Shown: positions 14,056 to 20,310, counted from the stretch's first letter. The stretch: DNA of 23,391 bases from a virus (IMGVR_UViG_3300020474_000120:1-23391); one strand, 5' to 3'. Notes: generated from the sequence alone by a model not told the origin. Program-made: numbers and translations.

Positions 14056-14957
14056 TAGTCTTCAGCAAGACGAGCGAAGTATGATAGAGCGTCGTCATCA
14101 GACTCGGCACCACCAGTAGGAGCAGGTTCTGCAGGAGCAGACATGCGTTCACGGAATGGAGATTGTGCAACTGGTTGAGGTTCATACTCTTCAGTATCAA
14201 CACCTAAGTCAGGACGTTGAGGAGCAGAAGATATACCTAAAACCAAGTTAAGACGTGATTCAAGTGCTTCATAAGTTTTAAACTCAGATGGAGCAGTGAA
14301 TGATTCAAGACTGTGCTCACTCTTATAGATTGTCTCTAGTTCTTCATCATCAGTTTTGAGTGCCGCAGAAACAGCAAACTCACTAGAATCATAGTTCCAG
14401 AAACCTGCAACAGTTTTGATTTTTAATTTGAAATCAGCGCCTTCCCATAAGTCAAATGGATTAACAGGAGTCTCATCTTGAAACTCAGGTTTCATCGCCG
14501 CCATGATTTTATCAAAGATTTTCTTACCATAACGGTAGAGGAAAACTTTACCTTCATTCTCGGGATTTTTTGGATCTCTTACAACATATATGTTACTGTA
14601 GTAAGAAAGCTTTCGCTTTTGCTTACGTGCAACTTCTTTATCACTCTCAGTTCCTGAGTTCCACAGTTTGTTGTTGTAGACACTTACAGGATCTTGCTGT
14701 CCTAAGGTAGTGAGAGAGTTCTCGATGAACCAACCACCTGGTCCTTGGAAAGCATGAGAATAAAGTTTTGCCCATGGGAGTGATTCACCCTCAGGTTGAG
14801 GAAGGAATCGGATAACGGCGTAACCGTTACCAGAAGCGTCAAGTTCGGGCTTCCAAAACCTCTCGTCGGCACTAGAATTAGTACTGGACTTTTCAAGTTC
14901 CTTCTGAAGGAACTCAAAACTTGAATTGGACTTACGCTTTAAATCTGAAAAAGACAT
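14055..14957 (-). CDS. 32: Single-stranded DNA-binding protein gp32
   Basis: The 300-residue protein has the gp32 layout: a basic LAST-type motif near the start (LKRKSNSS, residues 6-13), the core entry DERFWKPELDASGNGYAVIR and FLPQPEGESLPWAKLYSHAF, then FLYRYGKKIFDKIMAAM and FDLWEGADFKLKIKTVAG, and an acidic C-terminal tail (ESDDDALSYFARLAED). It coats ssDNA during replication, recombination and repair. The region of the T4 zinc ligands (H-C-C-C) reads WFIENSLTTLGQQDPVSVYN, with no cysteines, so no zinc is bound. It is driven by a strong promoter at 15012-15040 with a repeat-containing leader. Confidence 0.92.
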   Translation of the reverse strand: MSFSDLKRKSNSSFEFLQKELEKSSTNSSADERFWKPELDASGNGYAVIRFLPQPEGESLPWAKLYSHAFQGPGGWFIENSLTTLGQQDPVSVYNNKLWNSGTESDKEVARKQKRKLSYYSNIYVVRDPKNPENEGKVFLYRYGKKIFDKIMAAMKPEFQDETPVNPFDLWEGADFKLKIKTVAGFWNYDSSEFAVSAALKTDDEELETIYKSEHSLESFTAPSEFKTYEALESRLNLVLGISSAPQRPDLGVDTEEYEPQPVAQSPFRERMSAPAEPAPTGGAESDDDALSYFARLAED

Positions 14958-14985
14958 AGGATTATTTGGATTAATTTGGATACTG
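14958..14985 (-). promoter_or_regulatory. A/T-rich repeated leader of gp32, candidate autoregulatory operator
   Basis: Three ~9-nt units TATCCAAAT, AATCCAAAT and AATCCTATG run up to and include the start codon. The leader has no visible Shine-Dalgarno site or hairpin here. T4 gp32 represses its own translation by binding an unstructured A/T-rich leader, so these units may be the binding array. That is inference. Confidence 0.4.
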
Positions 14986-15011
14986 TTTTATGATGTCCTA
15001 TCACTTGTTAC

Positions 15012-15040
15012 ATTATAAAGGGCAAAGGGTCGGACGTCAA
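15012..15040 (-). promoter_or_regulatory. Near-consensus sigma70 promoter of gp32
   Basis: TTGACG (15040-15035), a 17-nt spacer and TATAAT (15017-15012) on the minus strand. The -35 overlaps the stop codon of the upstream DUF1825 gene. The predicted start is near 15005, giving a leader of about 48 nt. It would be read by host RNA polymerase early in infection. Confidence 0.85.
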
Positions 15041-15381
15041 GTCCCTTCGCCGCTATTTAATTTTCCTTTCATTGTGTTGACTTTCTTTCTTAGATCCTCA
15101 AACATATCTTTGACTGTTAGATTAGGATCTCCACCGAGCATAACAACTGCATTACGCATGTTTTCTACTACAGTTTTTGCTTCTTGGTCATCACTCAACT
15201 GCATTCTAGCATACATGATTTCTTGCTTCTCTAGGAGAGACATCAGGACTTCAAGATATTCTGCTCTACGGTCGTTATCAAGAACAGGAAAACTCATAGC
15301 ATATTTGAAACACATTTGCTGTAGTTCCATCATTTCTTGTAGTTCTCCACGAACCATCTCTGATCTAAAAAATTCGCTCAT
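15037..15381 (-). CDS. DUF1825 family protein
   Basis: This 114-residue helical protein matches the DUF1825 pattern shared by cyanobacteria and their phages: MSEFFRSEMVRGELQEMMEL at the start, a central EVLMSLLEKQEIMYARMQLS, then DDQEAKTVVENMRNAVVMLG and a C-terminal VKDMFEDLRKKVNTMKGKL. The function is unknown. It starts with an ATGA overlap with the gp33-like gene and ends over the gp32 promoter, so it is part of the exonuclease/gp33 transcript. Its consistent position next to late-transcription genes could mean a role in host RNA polymerase takeover, but the sequence does not show this. Confidence 0.8.
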   Translation of the reverse strand: MSEFFRSEMVRGELQEMMELQQMCFKYAMSFPVLDNDRRAEYLEVLMSLLEKQEIMYARMQLSDDQEAKTVVENMRNAVVMLGGDPNLTVKDMFEDLRKKVNTMKGKLNSGEGT

Positions 15382-15599
15382 ACCAACATTAATTTTGCTC
15401 TAGAAGTACGTTTAATAAAGTTTAATTTTTGTGCATCAAACTTTAGTTTTTCTTTCAATGGTTTTGAGATAAGTTTAGGAACGGTTTCCAATTCTATCTC
15501 ATTCTCTTCACAGTAGTGAATTATAGCATCAATATAGTTCATATCCTTATTGTTGAGGACTATGCGTTCCACTTCCTGCGAAAATCTCGCGGTTGTCAT
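15378..15599 (-). CDS. 33: Late transcription coactivator gp33-like
   Basis: The protein has 73 residues from the ATG at 15599 (MTTARFSQEVERIVLNNKDM), 4 nt after the stop of the exonuclease. An earlier ATG at 15638 would add 13 residues but lies inside the upstream gene. The body NYIDAIIHYCEENEIELETV and PKLISKPLKEKLKFDAQKLN is the pattern I know from cyanophage gp33. T4 gp33 bridges RNA polymerase (beta flap) and the sliding clamp and enables gp55-dependent late transcription. Its position next to gp32 matches the T4 32-59-33 cluster. It is shorter than T4 gp33 (112). Confidence 0.65.
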   Translation of the reverse strand: MTTARFSQEVERIVLNNKDMNYIDAIIHYCEENEIELETVPKLISKPLKEKLKFDAQKLNFIKRTSRAKLMLV

Positions 15600-15603
15600 A
15601 AAT

Positions 15604-16308
15604 TTATCTTCTAATAGTTTGCTTCTTTCCATGTGCAACTTTGTATTCGTCTATGTATTGTAGGAGTGACTCCAAATATATTTTTTTAACTGGACGAACT
15701 ACCACCTGTGTGTCTCCGTCTTCACAGGCGACAATAGTTACAAGTTGCTCAACACGGGTGTTATATCGTTCAAGTAACATACAAGCATATGCAGTCTCTT
15801 GAACAAAGTAGTCGTATAATCTCTCGTCCGTCTTTTGTTTTGCTGAGGTTTTGAAATCTATGATGGACAAAACTCCATCGAATTCAGCGATACAATCAAC
15901 ACGCCCCGCTAGTTCAAGTTTATCTGAATAAAGAGCGACCTCTTGAGCGTATATATTATTTATACGGTCTAAAGTAGGGCGAGAATGCTGAAACATCAAG
16001 ACGGGGAGGGGAGAAGACTTAAACTTTTTTAAGTCTAAATCATTATTAAAATAATCCTCAGCAATAGAGTGATATTTTGTTCCTCTACCTGTTGCTTGGG
16101 AGGTAACACGGTTTGCTTCTGCTTCACCGACACGTCTCCTCCATTGCATGATAGCTTTCATCTTCTTTTTATTACTTCCAATCACAGTGGTGACTGAAGG
16201 ATATTTCTTACCCGAAGGAGTAAGATAAACCCTCTTACCTGTTTCTTTATCTGTAATAGATTCTAGTTCAATTGGTTCTAGGTCACCAACATGTTTGAAT
16301 AGTATCAT
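15604..16308 (-). CDS. PD-(D/E)XK exonuclease (RecB/MGME1-like)
   Basis: This 234-residue protein has the nuclease signature in order: RGTKYHSIAEDYF (residues 75-87, the RGTxxH motif), QEVALYS (E123), GRVDCIAEFDG (D138), IIDFKTSAKQK (D151 and K153) and YFVQETAYACMLLE (the downstream Q..Y helix). This is the arrangement of RecB-family single-strand exonucleases such as mitochondrial MGME1. It probably trims ssDNA or flaps during phage replication or host DNA breakdown. The start overlaps the PhoH stop (ATGA). A FmdB-like or T4 Dda role is not supported. Confidence 0.8.
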   Translation of the reverse strand: MILFKHVGDLEPIELESITDKETGKRVYLTPSGKKYPSVTTVIGSNKKKMKAIMQWRRRVGEAEANRVTSQATGRGTKYHSIAEDYFNNDLDLKKFKSSPLPVLMFQHSRPTLDRINNIYAQEVALYSDKLELAGRVDCIAEFDGVLSIIDFKTSAKQKTDERLYDYFVQETAYACMLLERYNTRVEQLVTIVACEDGDTQVVVRPVKKIYLESLLQYIDEYKVAHGKKQTIRR

Positions 16309-17060
16309 AAACCAAGATTGATTTTATTAACAATGTAAGATTTAACAAGTCCAGATCGAACGATATCATCAATACCAAATTCAATCATAGAGAACTCATC
16401 CATCTCTTGTAAAATGCGTTGGAAGTCAAGGATACCATCTTTCTCTGCAGTCTTTTGTAGATCAGTTTGTGCAACGTCACCTGCAAATATAACTTTAGAG
16501 TCTTGACCTATACGAGTGATGAGACTATCAAGTTCATGGAAGTTTAGGTTCTGACATTCATCAACAATAACAATAGCATTGTCGAGAGTAGTTCCACGAA
16601 GGAAAGATGTACTCCAGAACGAAATAGTTTCTTGTGCTTTTAGATTACTATAAAGCATTTCAAATGATGGGTCATCAGGCATCTCAAACATATGCTTGAC
16701 CATATTTTTATATGGTATCTGATACAAAGATGACTTGTCCTCATGATCTCCAGGAAGGAAACCAATCTCACGAGTAGCAACTAATGAGCGAACAATATAC
16801 ACTTTATCATAAAGTGAGTCTTCAGACAAGACATCACGAAGAGCAAGATACAATGCGATAAATGTTTTACCTGTACCTGCACATCCATAAACAAATAAGT
16901 TCTTTTGTTCTTCCCATGCTTTAAACATCAGTTCTTGATTCTCTGTAAGAGAACTAATATCTAAAAGATACTTCTCATTAATGGGACGTTTTCTTCTTAG
17001 TAGTTTTTTACTCATACCTGGTGGAACTGGAATTGTATATTTACTTTTTGATCTAGGCAT
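16305..17060 (-). CDS. phoH: PhoH-like P-loop ATPase
   Basis: The protein has 251 residues. It has the Walker A motif GCAGTGKT (residues 59-66), the PhoH segment VYIVRSLVATREIGFLPGD (~87-105), the Walker B IVIVDECQNLN (D167, E168) and the sensor-like VIFAGDVAQTDL. PhoH is a widespread cyanophage gene related to the ATPase half of RNA helicases. The Pho name comes from E. coli regulation, and its role in phage is not settled (RNA metabolism and phosphate response have both been proposed). It is flanked by a small conserved gene 2 nt upstream and the exonuclease downstream with an ATGA overlap. Confidence 0.92.
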   Translation of the reverse strand: MPRSKSKYTIPVPPGMSKKLLRRKRPINEKYLLDISSLTENQELMFKAWEEQKNLFVYGCAGTGKTFIALYLALRDVLSEDSLYDKVYIVRSLVATREIGFLPGDHEDKSSLYQIPYKNMVKHMFEMPDDPSFEMLYSNLKAQETISFWSTSFLRGTTLDNAIVIVDECQNLNFHELDSLITRIGQDSKVIFAGDVAQTDLQKTAEKDGILDFQRILQEMDEFSMIEFGIDDIVRSGLVKSYIVNKINLGL

Positions 17061-17062
17061 AA

Positions 17063-17305
17063 TTAAAGTGTTTTTACTGTAGAACCTGGGACTTGCTGAA
17101 CTTTTCTAAGAACATCGTTCCAACCTGGTTTAGTTTTTCTCAACTTATCTTTCCACTCTCCAACTTCTTGTGCTGCAGCACATCCTTTAGACCAATCTTT
17201 ATCCCAATCAGGATTATCTATCCTCCATTGTTCATAGTTAGCGATAGTCATGGAGAGTTCTTTTTCCTCTCCAGTTTTTTTATTTTTTACTGGATATGTG
17301 GGCAT
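17063..17305 (-). CDS. Small conserved cyanophage protein with MPTYPV start
   Basis: The protein has 80 residues. It starts MPTYPVKNKKTGEEKELSMT, followed by the aromatic/acidic segment YEQWRIDNPDWDKDWSKG and a basic tail. The MPTY..xxxTGE..E opening recalls FmdB-type zinc ribbons, but the metal-binding cysteine pairs are gone (only one Cys). It may be a degenerate ribbon fold. I recall similar proteins next to phoH in cyanomyoviruses. It lies 1 nt after the oxygenase stop and 2 nt before the phoH start, so it is in the same operon. Function unknown. Confidence 0.75.
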   Translation of the reverse strand: MPTYPVKNKKTGEEKELSMTIANYEQWRIDNPDWDKDWSKGCAAAQEVGEWKDKLRKTKPGWNDVLRKVQQVPGSTVKTL

Positions 17306-17306
17306 G

Positions 17307-18026
17307 TTATTGGGGGGCTTGTTTATTTTCTAATGACTTCCATTGATCAGGAAGCATTCGAGGTTCATAAAGATGAGCTTTTGTTTCAGCTACTGAATCA
17401 GACTTGGTGTTTATATATGGTGGTTGTGATACCGTAATATTAAAACTGAAACTAATTCTATCCTCTGGTGTTTGATTTAGATAAGTACCATGTTCTAGAA
17501 ATGCTGGCCACAGTAATAGCAGTCCTGGTTTAAGAGGCATTCTTTTTTCACCCCATTTCATACTATTTAAAAACATAATAATATTATTGTTAGTACAATT
17601 CATGGGGTTCTTAATTACTAACTCACCATCGTTACCGTTGGTCTGTAAATAGTATACACCAGAAATGTCAGAATTACCATGGGCATGAATGGGTGCGTGT
17701 TCACCCTTGGATGTTTTTGTAAACCAAGACTCAGTGATTGCAAATGGAATAGGATTTACCATTCCAAGTTGAAACAGATAATCTAAAAAATGATCTTGTA
17801 AAAATTTGGTGAACTTTGGTGTTTCTTTTACAATATTAGTTGCAAACATGTGACCTTCTTCATCACAAGAAACTTGATGAGAACTGGTGTGATTATATGT
17901 ATGAGTATTTTTCACCATTTCATCTGGTTTATATACTGAATATAATTCTTGATTTATCTCTGATTGTTTTGATCCCAGTAACTGTTTTGAATACACTGGA
18001 GTAGGAAATATATTATGTAAAGGCAT
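17307..18026 (-). CDS. 2OG-Fe(II) oxygenase, TIGR02466-like
   Basis: This 239-residue protein carries the double-stranded beta-helix dioxygenase ligands: HAHGNSDISGVYYLQ (H114/H116, pattern HxHxNSxxSGVYYL of TIGR02466 proteins), the distal His in LLLWPAFLEHGTYL (H179) and an Arg for the 2-oxoglutarate carboxylate in EDRISFSFNI (R190). The N-terminal MPLHNIFPTPVYSKQLLGSK is also typical (IFPTPV). Such enzymes are frequent in cyanophages; the substrate (protein, nucleic acid or small molecule) is unknown. A second oxygenase lies at 20367-20900. The upstream gap holds copy B of the 33-bp repeat. Confidence 0.85.
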   Translation of the reverse strand: MPLHNIFPTPVYSKQLLGSKQSEINQELYSVYKPDEMVKNTHTYNHTSSHQVSCDEEGHMFATNIVKETPKFTKFLQDHFLDYLFQLGMVNPIPFAITESWFTKTSKGEHAPIHAHGNSDISGVYYLQTNGNDGELVIKNPMNCTNNNIIMFLNSMKWGEKRMPLKPGLLLLWPAFLEHGTYLNQTPEDRISFSFNITVSQPPYINTKSDSVAETKAHLYEPRMLPDQWKSLENKQAPQ

Positions 18027-18047
18027 CAGGTTTTTAAGGCATTTTTT

Positions 18048-18080
18048 TGCGGGAAATTTTTTTCCACTTTTATGGAATTG
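18048..18080 (+). repeat. 33-bp imperfect intergenic repeat, copy B
   Basis: It matches copy A (13781-13813) at 29 of 33 positions. On the minus strand it starts in the last codons and stop of thyX and runs into the leader of the oxygenase gene. The GGGAA...TTCC part can form a small hairpin followed by an A-rich stretch rather than a T-run, so it is not a normal terminator. Confidence 0.7.
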
Positions 18081-18732
18081 GGTTTTCGTTTTTCGGTATC
18101 CATTCTAGTGCTTCAGAAACGATAGGGAATTGTTCACAGAACACACGCTTTGCATCGTTAGCAATGTCCATGTGTTCTTTTTGTGTACCATGAGCAGAAC
18201 GCAATTCAATGTAGTGAATCCACGACCGAACAGATCCAGTCATGTAGATTCTAGTTGGTGTTGCTAGAGGTAGAACCATTCTAGCACACTCTTTCGCAAT
18301 TCCAACCCTCAACATTTGTTTATAGATATCCATCCCTTCAGTGAAGTAACGTTTGATAGCAATCTCAAGTTCTTGCTTAGTGAAAGGATCAACATCATCA
18401 ATAGAGTTCTGTCTGTTCTTATCATCTTGACGACGAAGATCAAACATAGGAATACTAGTCGCTAACATAGAACTATCAGCATAACGTTGTGAAAATTCCT
18501 GATAGGTAAACGAACGATGTCTTAAAATCTGTGCAGCAATTGCTCTTGTAGTTTCAATTTCCAAAGTCATGTGTGCCTGCTCAAAGACAGACCAATGTTG
18601 ATGCTTAATACAATAAGTTAACAGACCTGCAACCTTAGGATTTTCCTGATTGTTTGGGTTGCTTACCCTCGCTACATACCCCATCGTTTTCTCTGCGTTG
18701 GGAGTTACGGTTAGAAGTTTTACTGTATTCAT
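18070..18732 (-). CDS. thyX: FAD-dependent thymidylate synthase ThyX
   Basis: This 220-residue protein shows the ThyX signature RHRx7S (RHRSFTYQEFS, residues 71-81) followed by QRYAD. The N-terminal LLTVTPNAEKTMGYVARVS, HWSVFEQAHMTLEIETTRAI and the C-terminal RSWIHYIELRSAHGTQKEHM are family-typical. It makes dTMP from dUMP using methylene-tetrahydrofolate, FAD and NADPH, supplying thymidine for phage DNA. The start at ATG 18732 has AAGGA about 8 nt upstream. Its front overlaps the upstream gene by 98 nt, and its last codons lie in the 33-bp repeat. Confidence 0.95.
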   Translation of the reverse strand: MNTVKLLTVTPNAEKTMGYVARVSNPNNQENPKVAGLLTYCIKHQHWSVFEQAHMTLEIETTRAIAAQILRHRSFTYQEFSQRYADSSMLATSIPMFDLRRQDDKNRQNSIDDVDPFTKQELEIAIKRYFTEGMDIYKQMLRVGIAKECARMVLPLATPTRIYMTGSVRSWIHYIELRSAHGTQKEHMDIANDAKRVFCEQFPIVSEALEWIPKNENPIP

Positions 18733-18907
18733 TAGTAAATCCTTTTTCTTGTTTGCGTAGTAGTTGTTTCTTTTTTAATTGTATCTTAGCACGTCTTAGT
18801 TGAAGTACCATGTATTCTAGTTCTTCTTTTGAGTACATGTTTGGATTTTTCTTTGCTTGTTTCAAAGCCATCTTCGCCAATCTAATTTGATCTTTGATTC
18901 TTACCAT
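18635..18907 (-). CDS. Small basic helical protein overlapping thyX
   Basis: The protein has 90 residues. The first ~55 are a lysine-rich amphipathic helix (MVRIKDQIRLAKMALKQAKK, YMVLQLRRAKIQLKKKQLLR). The rest is polar and lies within the thyX coding region in another frame (YSKTSNRNSQRRENDGVCSE). The first 175 nt are outside thyX, and AAGAG lies before the ATG. The N-terminal part looks genuine. The C-terminal tail may just be read-through to the next stop in this frame. Nucleic-acid binding is possible from charge, but no family was recognised. Confidence 0.55.
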   Translation of the reverse strand: MVRIKDQIRLAKMALKQAKKNPNMYSKEELEYMVLQLRRAKIQLKKKQLLRKQEKGFTNEYSKTSNRNSQRRENDGVCSEGKQPKQSGKS

Positions 18908-19051
18908 TTACATCTCTTCTTGATCGGCATACGTAATACGCTTACCGTTTTCCTCAATGTAGGAAGTAGGATCAGAATAAACTTCTGCTTCTAGTTCTTC
19001 AACAACCATCTTTAATTGCTTGATCATAAGTTTTAAGTGGTTCTTATCCAT
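18908..19051 (-). CDS. Small acidic helical protein (47 residues)
   Basis: The protein starts MDKNHLKLMIKQLKMVVEEL, continues EAEVYSDPTSYIEENGKRIT and ends YADQEEM. The first 25 residues form an amphipathic helix. The stop TAA is followed immediately by the ATG of the next gene, so the two are coupled. A TATAAT hexamer lies 18-23 nt before the start, downstream of a terminator, so the thyX transcript may begin here. Function unknown. Confidence 0.6.
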   Translation of the reverse strand: MDKNHLKLMIKQLKMVVEELEAEVYSDPTSYIEENGKRITYADQEEM

Positions 19052-19068
19052 AACAATATTATCTACTC

Positions 19069-19074
19069 ATTATA
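19069..19074 (-). promoter_or_regulatory. Candidate -10 box for the small gene/thyX transcript
   Basis: TATAAT on the minus strand in the context TATATAATGAG, identical in that stretch to the box near 79-84. No good -35 at normal spacing (a TTGAAA is 22 nt away, inside the terminator). Confidence 0.35.
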
Positions 19075-19084
19075 TATTAGCATT

Positions 19085-19114
19085 AAAAAAGAGGGTTTTC
19101 AAGCCCTCTTTTTA
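19085..19114. terminator. Intrinsic terminator, usable on both strands
   Basis: GAGGG (19091-19095) and CCCTC (19104-19108) form the stem, extended by A-run/T-run pairing on both sides (AAAAAA and TTTTT). It ends the minus-strand gene at 19121. Confidence 0.85.
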
Positions 19115-19120
19115 TTTTAT

Positions 19121-19294
19121 CTACATCAGTACACTTCTGCAGATTCTTTTACAATCAGTTGATTTTAGTACATCGCATTCGATAATACACTCAAAGTAAT
19201 CATCAAGTTTATCGTTTTCATCGGATAATTCTTGTAGTCTAGTATCAAAACGTCGCCATCCATCTAACTGTTGGTGTGATAATATGTTGTGCAT
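19121..19294 (-). CDS. Small cysteine-containing protein (57 residues)
   Basis: The start is the ATG at 19294 because a strong Shine-Dalgarno (GGAGGTCAA-ATG) precedes it. A slightly longer frame exists upstream but lacks this. The product opens MHNILSHQQLDGWRRFDTRL and ends in a cluster of cysteines (FECIIECDVL, STDCKRICRS): four Cys as C-x3-C and C-x3-C, which could bind metal or form disulfides. It is followed by a terminator. No family was recognised. Confidence 0.65.
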   Translation of the reverse strand: MHNILSHQQLDGWRRFDTRLQELSDENDKLDDYFECIIECDVLKSTDCKRICRSVLM

Positions 19295-19341
19295 TTGACC
19301 TCCATGCAATTGAACATGATGTAAGGGAGGGTAGGATTCAT
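19264..19341 (-). CDS. Possible 25-residue overlapping leader ORF
   Basis: MNPTLPYIMFNCMEVKCTTY plus five residues, preceded by GAGGTGATACAA-ATG, a good ribosome binding site. It overlaps the first 31 nt of the next gene in another frame, so ribosomes translating it pass through that gene's Shine-Dalgarno site. It may be a leader peptide that couples translation, or a chance ORF. Confidence 0.35.
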   Translation of the reverse strand: MNPTLPYIMFNCMEVKCTTYYHTNS

Positions 19342-19387
19342 TTGTATCACCTCATTGAATTCTGACTTATGTAGCAAACAATACCAT

Positions 19388-19412
19388 AAAAAAAGGAGAC
19401 TCGAAGGTCTCC
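19388..19412 (-). terminator. Intrinsic terminator
   Basis: The minus strand has GGAGAC, a CTTCGA loop and GTCTCC (19412-19395) followed by seven T residues (19394-19388). It ends the small-gene transcript whose last gene stops at 19425. Confidence 0.92.
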
Positions 19413-19424
19413 TGTATTATACTG

Positions 19425-19610
19425 TTATTTCTCTGCTTTCCTAGGATTGAACAGATTCCAGTGTTTCATATTGAATGGTTCTAAATAAACCCATTTAGCG
19501 TAATGGATACCCCTGTAACATAGCATTGCGAATACTTTGTCGGGAGCGTGTTTCTCAGGATCATACTCTGGTAAATCCGTTGGACCCCAGCTAAAATGGA
19601 TTTTTAGCAT
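19425..19610 (-). CDS. Small aromatic-rich hypothetical protein (61 residues)
   Basis: The product opens MLKIHFSWGPTDLPEYDPEK and includes FAMLCYRGIHYAKWVYLEPF, rich in W, Y, F and H with basic C-terminus (NPRKAEK). GAGG lies 8 nt before the ATG, just past the stop of the preceding 30-residue gene. Likely soluble; no family recognised. It is the last gene before a terminator. Confidence 0.65.
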   Translation of the reverse strand: MLKIHFSWGPTDLPEYDPEKHAPDKVFAMLCYRGIHYAKWVYLEPFNMKHWNLFNPRKAEK

Positions 19611-19614
19611 CGGT

Positions 19615-19707
19615 CTATCCTCTATTCATTTGAAGAAGCATTACCTCTCCATAAATTAAAGATAAAACAACGACCATTGCAAGAGAAATTTCTGCTATTA
19701 CTTGCAT
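19615..19707 (-). CDS. Small single-span membrane protein (30 residues)
   Basis: MQVIAEISLAMVVVLSLIYG followed by EVMLLQMNRG. Nearly the whole protein is one hydrophobic helix. The ATG has an AGGAGG Shine-Dalgarno site 4 nt upstream, and the start overlaps the end of the preceding gene. Its size is like the small photosystem or cytochrome subunits, but it does not match any that I recall. Confidence 0.65.
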   Translation of the reverse strand: MQVIAEISLAMVVVLSLIYGEVMLLQMNRG

Positions 19708-19820
19708 ACTTCCTCCTTGTGTGCGACACCACGGTATACGAGTGTCTTCTTATCGTTTTTCACTTGAGTCTTTGCGCGATTTGTATCGTACTGAACTCCT
19801 CTGTATGTGACTTGTGCCAT
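19698..19820 (-). CDS. DUF4278-like small protein (40 residues)
   Basis: The sequence MAQVTYRGVQYDTNRAKTQV then LVYRGVAHKEEVCK fits the cyanobacterial DUF4278 pattern (xxLTYRGVxY ... YRGxxH). AGGAGA lies 6 nt before the ATG. It overlaps the 30-residue membrane gene by 10 nt. DUF4278 proteins are short and of unknown function and are common in cyanobacteria and their phages, so a host origin is plausible. Confidence 0.7.
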   Translation of the reverse strand: MAQVTYRGVQYDTNRAKTQVKNDKKTLVYRGVAHKEEVCK

Positions 19821-19864
19821 TTTGGATCTCCTAAAGTAGTTGGATGTGTTTAATATCCGTTCCT

Positions 19865-20041
19865 TCAGTCGTCTTTTGCGTCCTTAAAACACATAGGATT
19901 AGTATGTGCTACCACAACCCTTGTTATTTCCAATCGCTCAGATGTATTAGGATTATTACTCACTGAATCTAATAGTTCAGAAGCATGATCACAATCAAGT
20001 GGTGCTCCTATTGCTATTAAACTGAGTAAAATTTGGTACAT
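19865..20041 (-). CDS. Small conserved-looking cyanophage protein (58 residues)
   Basis: It opens MYQILLSLIAIGAPLDCDHA, a hydrophobic start like a short signal or membrane segment, followed by a helical part (SELLDSVSNN, TSERLEITRVVVAHTNPMCF) with two cysteines. No clear Shine-Dalgarno site. I recall similar short proteins in cyanomyovirus genomes but no function. Confidence 0.6.
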   Translation of the reverse strand: MYQILLSLIAIGAPLDCDHASELLDSVSNNPNTSERLEITRVVVAHTNPMCFKDAKDD

Positions 20042-20071
20042 AAAGGATGAACGAACCCGTTCCGAGTCGGC

Positions 20072-20275
20072 TTACTTGCGTCCAATGATGAAAACATCAC
20101 AATCACCTTCGACTTTCGTACGAAAATAATCTATTAGGTACTCCTGTGCATCAGATCCAAGACTCTCATCGCTGAGAACTTCGATCCTGTTTCTATTCCA
20201 CTCTGTACACGACATATCCCAATGGAATGAGTTGTGATCAGCGAGAAGAGATGCTAGAAGTGTGAGTTCTATCAT
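20072..20275 (-). CDS. Hypothetical protein (67 residues)
   Basis: The start chosen is ATG 20275 (MIELTLLASLLADHNSFHWD). A TTG at 20305 would add ten residues, but it would fall at the predicted transcription start and inside a hairpin. The rest (CTEWNRNRIEVLSDESLGSD, AQEYLIDYFRTKVEGDCDVF) is mixed helix and strand, acidic, with two Cys. The promoter at 20310-20315 and a GAAA-capped hairpin precede it. Function unknown. Confidence 0.6.
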   Translation of the reverse strand: MIELTLLASLLADHNSFHWDMSCTEWNRNRIEVLSDESLGSDAQEYLIDYFRTKVEGDCDVFIIGRK

Positions 20276-20286
20276 TTGGATGAACG

Positions 20287-20310
20287 TATAATTGGATTTC
20301 TCCAATTGTA
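20287..20310 (-). promoter_or_regulatory. GAAA-capped hairpin at the 5' end of the 67-residue gene transcript
   Basis: AATTGGA (20307-20301), loop GAAA, TCCAATT (20296-20290), extended by three more positions with one mismatch. The predicted RNA start is within it. A 5' hairpin could protect the mRNA or control initiation. Confidence 0.5.

Noticed and set aside
15957-15964. Perfect TATAAATA on the minus strand inside the exonuclease gene
   Set aside because: It could be an internal late promoter for gp33, but it is inside coding sequence, and in AT-rich DNA a few such 8-mers are expected by chance in 23 kb. No supporting context.
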